From Deltaproteobacteria bacterium (lineage in GTDB: Bacteria > Desulfobacterota > Syntrophia > Syntrophales > Smithellaceae): DNA of 6,173 bases. Location of the stretch: assembly GCA_019136325.1 (NCBI GenBank), contig JAGVUJ010000013.1, positions 1 through 6,173 of the forward strand. The letters run 5' to 3'. Shown here in pieces: positions 1-5,699 of the stretch. The notes beneath the pieces are model-generated. The model was not told the DNA's origin and searched no databases. It saw only the letters and a list, made by a program, of their open reading frames with translations. A program made the position numbers and the translations under genes. Within the stretch, counting starts at the first letter, position 1, and each line of letters opens with the position of its first letter.

Positions 1-69
1 CCTTCGTCGTCGGTGAACGGTGAATCGTGAATATTGAAAGGTACAGCGTATTTCGTATTGCACGCTTTT
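1..69. repeat. Degenerate heptamer repeat downstream of the kinase gene
   Basis: From 11 the sequence falls into 7-base units: CGGTGAA, CGGTGAA, TCGTGAA, TATTGAA, then AGGTACA, GCGTATT, TCGTATT. The first four share TGAA at the same register, the last two share CGTATT. The stretch follows the stop codon of the kinase gene (70-72) and reaches the window edge, so its full length is unknown. A 5-bp inverted repeat AGCGT/ACGCT here has no U-tract and is not called as a terminator. Confidence 0.5.
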
Positions 70-2256
70 TCATTCCGGAAGTGTGAAGAAGAAGGTCGCG
101 CCTTTTCCCGCTTCGCCTTCCGCCCAGATTTGGCCCCCGTGGCGGGTAATGATTCTTTTTACGGTCGCCAGTCCGATGCCCGTACCGGGGAATTCGTTCT
201 GTCCGTGTAATCGTTGAAACGCGCCGAACAGTTTGTTCACATAAGCCATATCAAAACCCACACCGTTATCCCGGACAAAAAAGATTTTACCCTGTTCCGT
301 GAGAGTCATGCCGAATTCAATGAGTGGATTGTTTTGTTTCCCGGTGAACTTCCACGCATTTTCCAGCAGATTTGTCATGGCGATCTCCATGAAGTTGCGG
401 TCACCATGGACAACAATGTCTTTCTGGATATTGATTCGTACATCCTTGTCGGGATTGCTCTGCCGCAGGGTATCCGCAATGGATTGAACGATTTTGCTCA
501 AATCGATTGATTCATGATGGAATTCGGCATGGGTGATTCTCGAGAGTTTCAGCATGTCTTCGATAAGAGAGCCCATATGCTGTGTGGCCGCCCGGATTTT
601 ATTGAGGTAATGCCTGCCCGTTTCGTCAAGTTTTTCCTGATAGTCCTCGAGCAGCGCCAGACTGAATCCGTCAATGCTTCTCAGCGGAGCGCGCAAGTCG
701 TGGGAGACGGAATAGCTGAACGCCGCAAGCTCTTTGTTGGTTTCCTCCAGCTTTCGGTTGATTAAATCCGTGTTTTTTGCGCTTTGGTTCAGATCGTCCA
801 CCAGATTCAACAGCGCCAGCTGGCTGTCCCGCAATTCTTTGGTCCGTTCAGCCACTTTCTTCTCCAGTTCTATGTTCAGCAGGTGAACTTCCTCGAGGGC
901 GGTCTGTCTTTGGATCTCTGCCTGTTTCAGTTCTGTAATGTCCATAACGGTTCCAATGATCGAAGTGAGTTCGCCTTGCGCATCGTAGTTGCCCTGGAAT
1001 GTCGAATAGTAATACCCGATCGTTTTATCCGGACGAAGAAATCTCTGTTCATAGGAACCTGGGGCATGATTTTCAGTCGCGCGTTTGATCAACTCCTGGT
1101 CGCGCTGATGATCCTCCGGCCAGGGCGATAAGGCCTGAATGGAATCAATCTGCGGAATGAATTCTTTGGGATCAAGGCGAAATATTTTATAGACTTCCTC
1201 CGACCATTCCACATCCCCCGTCTTCACGTTCCAGATCCATGAACCCAGACGCGCCATTTCTTGCACTTCTCTTAATTTTCTTTCGTTTTCTCTCAGCTTT
1301 TCCTCCATTTTCGTGCGTTCAGTAATGTCGATAATGGTGGTGATGAAAAAAAGAGGCTTGCGATGAATATCCCGATGCGTCGCAATGCTGATATCCGCCC
1401 AGATATAAGAACCGTTTTTATGCGTATACCGTTTGTTAAACCGGGTTAAATCGTTCTTGCCCTGAAAAAGCGAGTCTAACTTATTTTGAGTCAGTTCAAT
1501 ATCCTCTGCCGGGGTAATATCCTGCCATGTCTTGCCCTTGAGTTCTTCGCGGGTATAGCCGAGCATATCACATAACGCCTGGTTGACATTTATTTCACCT
1601 GAGGGAAGCGTAATGGATTTGCCGACATTGGCCGCTTCAAATACCTGTTTGTATTTCTCCTCGCTGATCCTCAAGGCTTCGACATACTGGATGGCCGAAA
1701 GCTGATCCGAAAGAATTTTTCCGACAAGAATGGTCGCTAACGGAAACAGCAACATGACCGGCATGCCGATGCGTGTCACAACCTGCAGACCGGCGTTTCC
1801 CGGGAGGGTCAACATCGTGACGAGCATGGCGAGGTGAACAACCAGGCCAAACAGGTAGAGCGTCCAGGTTGACGGCGGCTTTTTCGTCGGGTTCAGCCGG
1901 ACATAGGCCGCAATACCGATGCCCAATGATGAAAGAATGGTCAGCACGCCGGTGATCATTCCCATGCCTCCCAGCCAGATGCGGCAGGTGATAGTCATCA
2001 CACCGGCAACGGAAGCGGCCCAGGGGCCGAAAAAGAAGGCGCAAAGGCTGACCATGACGGAACGCCCGTCAAAGATCAAACCGGGACCCATATCCAGAGG
2101 ACGCAGCATGCCGATGATGGACGTTCCGCCGAAGAGAATTCCCTGCAACAAAACACCGGGCCAGGTGTTTCGAGACCAGCGTTTGTCAATAAAACCTGAG
2201 ACAACGCTAAGCGCCACCAGTAAAGTCAAATTAACAATCAAATCCAGGTAAATCAT
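70..2256 (-). CDS. Sensor histidine kinase: LytS-type 5TM domain, two PAS domains, HisKA, HATPase_c
   Basis: Complete membrane histidine kinase of 728 residues. Residues 1-185 are hydrophobic with about six membrane segments and match the 5TM-5TMR_LYT type: FDGR at 62-65, R92 and GG at 96-97 sit in the usual pattern. PAS 1 spans about 202-314 and PAS 2 about 335-444, each ending in a D-I-T-E motif. A coiled coil follows (445-510). The HisKA phosphoacceptor is H519 in SVSHDLRAPL. The ATP-binding domain has its N box at N629/N633, G1 box DNGVGF at 663-668, F box at 677-680 and G2 box GTGIGL at 691-696, so it should be an active ATP-dependent autokinase. The ATG at 2256 was chosen because AGGGG (2266-2270) precedes it by 9 bases; an in-frame TTG at 2274 has no ribosome site. 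It is last in the leftward cluster, 55 bp after the receiver gene, its likely partner. It has no attached receiver or output domain. The ligand of the 5TM domain cannot be read from the sequence. Confidence 0.93.
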   Translation of the reverse strand: MIYLDLIVNLTLLVALSVVSGFIDKRWSRNTWPGVLLQGILFGGTSIIGMLRPLDMGPGLIFDGRSVMVSLCAFFFGPWAASVAGVMTITCRIWLGGMGMITGVLTILSSLGIGIAAYVRLNPTKKPPSTWTLYLFGLVVHLAMLVTMLTLPGNAGLQVVTRIGMPVMLLFPLATILVGKILSDQLSAIQYVEALRISEEKYKQVFEAANVGKSITLPSGEINVNQALCDMLGYTREELKGKTWQDITPAEDIELTQNKLDSLFQGKNDLTRFNKRYTHKNGSYIWADISIATHRDIHRKPLFFITTIIDITERTKMEEKLRENERKLREVQEMARLGSWIWNVKTGDVEWSEEVYKIFRLDPKEFIPQIDSIQALSPWPEDHQRDQELIKRATENHAPGSYEQRFLRPDKTIGYYYSTFQGNYDAQGELTSIIGTVMDITELKQAEIQRQTALEEVHLLNIELEKKVAERTKELRDSQLALLNLVDDLNQSAKNTDLINRKLEETNKELAAFSYSVSHDLRAPLRSIDGFSLALLEDYQEKLDETGRHYLNKIRAATQHMGSLIEDMLKLSRITHAEFHHESIDLSKIVQSIADTLRQSNPDKDVRINIQKDIVVHGDRNFMEIAMTNLLENAWKFTGKQNNPLIEFGMTLTEQGKIFFVRDNGVGFDMAYVNKLFGAFQRLHGQNEFPGTGIGLATVKRIITRHGGQIWAEGEAGKGATFFFTLPE

Positions 2257-2265
2257 ATTCCAAAG

Positions 2266-2270
2266 CCCCT
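2266..2270 (-). promoter_or_regulatory. Ribosome binding site deciding the kinase start
   Basis: On the minus strand AGGGG lies 9 bases before the ATG at 2256. The in-frame TTG six codons upstream (2274) has only the repeat-like CGTGATACGAA sequence before it, so the ATG is preferred. Confidence 0.55.
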
Positions 2271-2274
2271 GCAA

Positions 2275-2311
2275 TTCGTATCACGAGATGCGTTGCACGT
2301 GTTCTTCCGTT
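2275..2311. repeat. Degenerate heptamer repeat in the gap between receiver and kinase genes
   Basis: The CG dinucleotide recurs every seven bases at 2277, 2284, 2291 and 2298 in heptads of the form NCGNNNN (TCGTATC, ACGAGAT, GCGTTGC, ACGTGTT). The block fills most of the 55-bp gap and starts with the same TCGTAT word seen in the other non-coding gaps of this window. The periodicity is directly visible; its origin as a decayed tandem repeat is inference. Confidence 0.45.
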
Positions 2312-3040
2312 TCACGTTTTCTGCTTTTCCAGCTCTGCCACTCGCTTCTTAAGCTCCGCCATTTTCAGTTCTCTGCCCACGAATACCCTGTTGAGTTCCT
2401 CGAGTTGAGCGATTGTTTCCGTGAGTCTGGCTGTTCGTTCACTGATCTTGTGCTCCAGGTCTTCGTTGAGCCTGCGGATTTCTTCGAGCGCCGCCTTGCT
2501 TTGGTCTTCCGCCTGTTTTCTCGATGCAATTTCTGATTCCAGCGCTTTATTGGCCTTCTCCAGGCTGAACATTTTCTGTTCGAGTTTGTTGATTAAGACT
2601 TCATTATACTCTTTAAGGATGATGTCATCTCCCGTCTTTTGTTCTTGCGTTGCATGGAGCTTTCCATCTTTATTTGCGGCGAGTATGGCTTCAATGCGCC
2701 GCATGAATTCATCCGGGTCCGCCGGTTTGATGATGAAGGCGGTCACGCCCATGTCCAGGGCAAGTTTTTCATCCCTTGCGTCGGTATATGTTGCTGTGTA
2801 GAATACCAACGGGATATGTTTTAACCGGTCGTCCGCTTTTAACGCTCTGCAAAGCGTGAACCCATCCATCACCGGCATCAGGATGTCCGATATGATCATA
2901 TCCTGTTTACCGGCCCGCGCTTTGTCCAGCGCTTCGCTGCCGTTGGCGGCCTGTTCCACCTCATAGCCGTGTCCCTCCAGCAGCACACGCAACAGATAGA
3001 GATTCTCCTCATGATCATCGACGATCAGAATATGCTTCAT
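2312..3040 (-). CDS. Receiver (REC) domain protein with C-terminal coiled coil, no output domain
   Basis: Phosphorylatable response-regulator receiver of 242 residues, presumably cytoplasmic. REC covers about 1-122, with the acidic pair D8/D9, phosphoacceptor D52 in SDILMPVMDG, T82 and K105 in FIIKP, so all catalytic positions are kept. Residues 145-242 are a charged helical region predicted as a coiled coil, ending in a tail at 186-238 that matches the tail of the upstream sensor at 30 of 53 positions. There is no DNA-binding, GGDEF, kinase or other output domain, so it could be an adaptor, a phosphoryl shuttle or a brake on the kinase. The ATG at 3040 gives the canonical MKHILIVDD start and follows GGGAG by 7 bases. 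A further in-frame ATG at 3061 would add seven residues and lies deeper in the upstream gene. The start overlaps the end of the sensor gene by 26 bp, which suggests translational coupling. The likely phosphodonor is the kinase encoded next. Confidence 0.92.
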   Translation of the reverse strand: MKHILIVDDHEENLYLLRVLLEGHGYEVEQAANGSEALDKARAGKQDMIISDILMPVMDGFTLCRALKADDRLKHIPLVFYTATYTDARDEKLALDMGVTAFIIKPADPDEFMRRIEAILAANKDGKLHATQEQKTGDDIILKEYNEVLINKLEQKMFSLEKANKALESEIASRKQAEDQSKAALEEIRRLNEDLEHKISERTARLTETIAQLEELNRVFVGRELKMAELKKRVAELEKQKT

Positions 3041-4364
3041 GCAGACTCTCCCATTGGGCAATCCGTTCTTTCAACTCCCGCATCCGTAGTTCCCGGTCCA
3101 CGAACACTTTGTTGATCCGTTCCAATTCGCTGGTTTTGGCCGTCAATTCGGCGGTGCGCCGGGCGACCCGCTGTTCGAGGTCTTCATTTAATTTTTTTAT
3201 TTCCTCTTCTGTCTGCTTGATGACGGTAATATCGCGGGCGGAAGAAATCGCTCCGATTACATTTCCCTGCGCGTCTTTGATGGCCCGGCACCACCAGGCC
3301 AGCAGTCTCTCCTGTCCGTCCCGGCGTTTCTGCCAGCTTTCCAGATAGATAAGATCATTGCTGCCGTTGAAAATGGGCTGGACCCTGTCGTACGTATCCT
3401 GTTTGTGGACAAAGTAAAAATCAGCGGCTTTGCCGATCACGTCCTTTCCGAAAAATTCGATGCCGGGCCCATTGGCCCATGTGTAAATTTTATTGATATC
3501 CACTTCCATAATAATGTCGGGAATCGCGTCAAGAAGCGTCTGCTGGTGCAGGGAAAGCTTCTTGATCTCTTCTTCCATCTTTTTACGTTCGGCGATTTCT
3601 GTTTGTAAATTTCTGACCGACGTATAGGATTGATTCAGTTTCGCCGTTGTTTCATTGACAGCCCGGGCTAAATCCGCCAGTTCATCATCCCCGGTCGCGG
3701 CGATTTTATGATCCAGATTGCCATGGCCGATAACCCGGATCCCCTGCGTAAGGGTTGACACCCCTTTGGCGACGATTCTGTTCAGGAACATTGAATTGAT
3801 GACGATTGCCGAAATGCCTCCCACGATGAAGAAAAAAATCATCACCAGCATGATGTCGCGGGCGGTTTCCGCTTCGTGTAATGCATTCTCCCTTAATCTG
3901 CTGATGCTGTCGTTTAAAGAGTAGGCTTTTAAAAAAACCTGGTTGAGCATTCTTAATTCCGTCTCGGAATAGGCAAATCGCTCTTCGGGATCACGCTCTT
4001 CCCGCTGATGTTTGTCTAAAACGGCAGAGAATAAGACATGCGTGGTCTCAAAGTGCTGTATGGCTTCGCGCAGCAGTTCCCGGGATTTTTTACTTTTAAA
4101 TCTGGGGAGCGCCGATTCCAGGAGCTGGCGGAGAGATTCCGTCTTTGCATACCATTGAATTTTTGCCCGGTCTTCACGGTGCAGGATCCAATCGTCCCGC
4201 AAGATGATGCGCTCCAGGGCGGCTTTTTGTATTTCCTGCACCAGTGTTACATTCTGGTCGGCCAGATTTGCTTCTCTGAACGCCCATCCCAGAAAAACAA
4301 TCAGGAGTATTATTGCGGTAAGGGACAACCATGTATTGAGTTTTAGCCTGGTTCGAATCTTCAT
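3015..4364 (-). CDS. Membrane sensor: TM, periplasmic helical domain, TM, HAMP, PAS, coiled coil; no kinase domain
   Basis: Two-pass inner-membrane sensor of 449 residues. A basic N-terminus (MKIRTRLKLN) precedes TM1 at about 11-28. Residues 30-168 form a charged, mostly helical extracytoplasmic domain, possibly a four-helix bundle. TM2 is about 170-193, followed by HAMP (194-246), a short coiled coil, PAS (about 275-385, ending S-A-R-D-I-T) and a coiled-coil tail to the end. There is no HisKA H box, HATPase_c, GGDEF, EAL or chemoreceptor signalling tip, so it cannot signal by its own catalysis. The ending looks natural rather than truncated, because the same tail closes the next protein. It lies 65 bp after the binding-protein gene and overlaps the receiver gene by 26 bp. 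The start at 4364 is the only reasonable ATG, but its ribosome site is weak: the nearest AAGGA is 22 bases away, so translation may be low. A role relaying ligand binding from the lipoprotein is inference. Confidence 0.9.
   Translation of the reverse strand: MKIRTRLKLNTWLSLTAIILLIVFLGWAFREANLADQNVTLVQEIQKAALERIILRDDWILHREDRAKIQWYAKTESLRQLLESALPRFKSKKSRELLREAIQHFETTHVLFSAVLDKHQREERDPEERFAYSETELRMLNQVFLKAYSLNDSISRLRENALHEAETARDIMLVMIFFFIVGGISAIVINSMFLNRIVAKGVSTLTQGIRVIGHGNLDHKIAATGDDELADLARAVNETTAKLNQSYTSVRNLQTEIAERKKMEEEIKKLSLHQQTLLDAIPDIIMEVDINKIYTWANGPGIEFFGKDVIGKAADFYFVHKQDTYDRVQPIFNGSNDLIYLESWQKRRDGQERLLAWWCRAIKDAQGNVIGAISSARDITVIKQTEEEIKKLNEDLEQRVARRTAELTAKTSELERINKVFVDRELRMRELKERIAQWESLHEAYSDRR
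3048..3052 (-). promoter_or_regulatory. Ribosome binding site of the receiver gene, inside the sensor gene
   Basis: GGGAG on the minus strand lies 7 bases before the ATG at 3040. It supports the start at MKHILIVDD over the earlier ATG at 3061, and it lies within the last codons of the sensor gene. Confidence 0.6.
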
Positions 4365-4429
4365 TTTATTTTCGTGTCGTATCGTGTCCTTCGTGGAGAT
4401 CAGAAATGCATTACGCTTTGCATCGGCTG
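4365..4429. repeat. Intergenic gap with CGTGT/CGTAT short repeats
   Basis: The 65-bp gap between the binding-protein and sensor genes contains TCGT at 4372, 4377, 4382 and 4391, the first three at 5-bp spacing. TCGTATCGTGT at 4377-4387 recurs exactly at 5608-5618. No terminator with a U-tract is visible; a 5-bp inverted repeat ATGCA/TGCAT (about 4406-4423) is too short to count. Read-through from the binding-protein gene is therefore likely. Confidence 0.45.
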
Positions 4430-5440
4430 CTAATGAATGATGCTTACCGCCTCGGGTTTAACGGACTTCAGTCCGTCAATGTAAATGAAATCAAGATAAT
4501 TGGGCATATTGCGGTTTCCGGTGAGGTGTTGTTTTATCGCCCAGCGCGTCTGGTCTTCAAGGTCCATCAGCAGAGCCTGATCGAGGACCACCCGGAACGT
4601 GAACAGGTCCCACATGTCATCAAGCAGGACTTTGTCGACCTTGATGAATTCGGCGACGCGCTGCCGGGCCGCTTCGGGCTGTTGCCGCACAAAAGTTTCA
4701 GCCTTGATCAAAGCGCGCAAAACTTTTTCCACCGCTGCGGGATTCTTCTTGACATAGTCCTGCCCGGCGATCAGGCAGAAGTTTTCAGTGTAGAGTGATT
4801 CGCCGAAAAATATGATTCCGTTTCTTCCCAGTTTATTTTTAATTTGTGTCAAGTTGGGATTCCATGTGCAGACGGCGTCAACGTCTCCCGTTTCCAGAGC
4901 ATGAGCCATTTTGTCGGGCGCCAGGTCAATAATGTTGACCTGCTTGCTGTCGATATTGTGAAGTTGCAGGAATGAATCCGTAAAGAAATGACCCGTTGTG
5001 CCCGGCGTCAGGCCGATTTTTTTCCCTTTCAGATCCGCGGGCCGGGCAATTCCTTTGTCCAGTCTTGCTATGATAGCTGTATTTCTGTTGGACGTCTGGA
5101 GCACCGCCAGCGTCGTGATCGGTTTGCCGTCCATCACGGCAAACACAATCGGCGTATCCGCCACGGTTGCCAGATCAGCCTTGCCCTCGATGACCGCCTG
5201 GAGCGCCGGTTTTCCGAAAGAATGTGACTGCGGCGCAGCATCCAACCCTTCTTCTTTAAAATAACCGTTCGCAAAAGCGATATGTACAATAACCGGATTG
5301 ATGTTTTTCGTGTAGGCGATGGTGATCTTTTCCGGCGGACTCTTTTTTTGCTGTTCACAGCCGATCAGTGTCAGCAAGGTCAGCAGAGGCATGATGATCA
5401 AGAAAGAAGCAGGATGAAAAGATTCCCGGAAATGAATCAT
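4430..5440 (-). CDS. NMT1/SsuA/TauA-like substrate-binding lipoprotein
   Basis: Periplasmic solute-binding protein of 336 residues, lipid-anchored. The N-terminus carries a hydrophobic signal (about 12-27) ending in the lipobox L-I-G-C with the lipidated cysteine at C28, then a polar linker. The mature part has the features of the NMT1/THI5-like and SsuA/TauA family: the opening KITIAYTKN, the segment A-N-G-Y-F-K-E-E-G-L, the strip G-K-A-D-L-A-T-V-A-D-T-P, then D-L-K-G-K-K-I-G-L-T-P-G-T-T-G and G-D-V-D-A-V-C-T-W-N-P. The family binds small molecules such as sulfonates, taurine, nitrate or pyrimidine precursors; which one here cannot be told. ABC permease and ATPase genes usually sit next to it but are absent. 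Instead the next genes are signalling genes, so it may serve as the ligand-sensing subunit of the cluster. GGGAGG (5449-5454) lies 8 bases before the ATG. It is the first gene of the likely operon. Confidence 0.92.
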   Translation of the reverse strand: MIHFRESFHPASFLIIMPLLTLLTLIGCEQQKKSPPEKITIAYTKNINPVIVHIAFANGYFKEEGLDAAPQSHSFGKPALQAVIEGKADLATVADTPIVFAVMDGKPITTLAVLQTSNRNTAIIARLDKGIARPADLKGKKIGLTPGTTGHFFTDSFLQLHNIDSKQVNIIDLAPDKMAHALETGDVDAVCTWNPNLTQIKNKLGRNGIIFFGESLYTENFCLIAGQDYVKKNPAAVEKVLRALIKAETFVRQQPEAARQRVAEFIKVDKVLLDDMWDLFTFRVVLDQALLMDLEDQTRWAIKQHLTGNRNMPNYLDFIYIDGLKSVKPEAVSIIH

Positions 5441-5525
5441 ATCCTTTTCCTCCCTTATTTAAAATCAGGCGGTTAATTAATATGATGGTTATGCTTGACG
5501 CTGGCTTCTTTCCCCGTTTATATTG

Positions 5526-5553
5526 ATTTTACTACGGAAATATTTAAAGTCAA
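5526..5553 (-). promoter_or_regulatory. Candidate sigma70 promoter for the leftward cluster
   Basis: On the minus strand, TTGACT (5553-5548) is followed after 16 bases by TAAAAT (5531-5526), each matching the consensus at five of six positions. The predicted transcript start near 5519 leaves a leader of about 79 bases before the ATG at 5440. This is a pattern match only. Confidence 0.5.
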
Positions 5554-5587
5554 TCCTAATATTGCTCATCGGTTGGCCAAAACATTC

Positions 5588-5616
5588 TTGACATACAACT
5601 TCGAAATTCGTATCGT
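5588..5616 (+). promoter_or_regulatory. Candidate sigma70 promoter for the acyl-CoA synthetase gene
   Basis: A perfect TTGACA (5588-5593) is followed after 17 bases by TATCGT (5611-5616), four of six matches to the -10 consensus. The predicted transcript start near 5623 is about 77 bases before the ATG at 5700 and just before the hairpin. The -10 element lies inside the TCGTATCGTGT word shared with the 4377-4387 gap, so part of the match may come from the repeat. Confidence 0.5.
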
Positions 5617-5628
5617 GTTCCCCGTAAA

Positions 5629-5651
5629 CACAGGCTCCTATGGAGCTTGTG
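5629..5651 (+). other. Strong 10-bp hairpin in the leader of the acyl-CoA synthetase gene
   Basis: CACAGGCTCC (5629-5638) pairs with GGAGCTTGTG (5642-5651) around a 3-base TAT loop, with nine Watson-Crick pairs and one G-U pair. It is not followed by a run of T, so it is not a standard intrinsic terminator for rightward transcription. It could be an RNA leader structure, a protein-binding site, or one copy of a dispersed palindromic element. Confidence 0.55.
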
Positions 5652-5699
5652 GGACTACCCGTGTATTACGGCGCAAATCAGTAAAAGAAGGAACGAAAA

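Larger units (their letters stand above)
5441..5699. promoter_or_regulatory. Divergent control region between the signalling cluster and the acyl-CoA synthetase gene
   Basis: The 259-bp non-coding stretch is AT-rich on its left side, with the palindromes TTAATTAA (5473-5480) and AAATATTT near 5539-5546. It holds one candidate sigma70 promoter per direction, an 8-bp palindrome TTGGCCAA (5573-5580) just upstream of the rightward -35 box, and a 10-bp hairpin in the rightward leader. No credible open reading frame or RNA gene was seen inside it. Confidence 0.6.

Noticed and set aside
46..66. Short inverted repeat after the kinase stop codon as a terminator
   Set aside because: The stem is only 5 bp with a 12-base loop and no U-tract follows. 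Operon end cannot be placed from it.
784..1131. Plus-strand open frame of 115 codons within the kinase gene
   Set aside because: It is antisense to the PAS/coiled-coil part of the kinase, whose motifs are intact. No independent coding signal is seen.
1637..2044. Second minus-strand frame of 135 codons inside the 5TM region of the kinase gene
   Set aside because: The residues are Arg/His/Pro-rich, typical of a shifted frame, and the in-frame 5TM domain is continuous. There is no sign of a frameshift.
2257..2274. TTG at 2274 as the start of the kinase
   Set aside because: No ribosome site lies before it and the upstream bases belong to the repeat block. The ATG at 2256 has AGGGG at a suitable distance.
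4406..4798. Plus-strand open frame of 130 codons overlapping the 3' end of the binding-protein gene
   Set aside because: It is antisense to a clearly recognisable protein, has no ribosome site or recognisable domain, and its composition is that of a shadow frame.
5629..5651. Hairpin as an intrinsic terminator or attenuator
   Set aside because: Bases after the stem on the plus strand are GGACTACCC, with no T run. On the minus strand the following bases are TTTACGGGG, with only three T, so termination there is weak at best.
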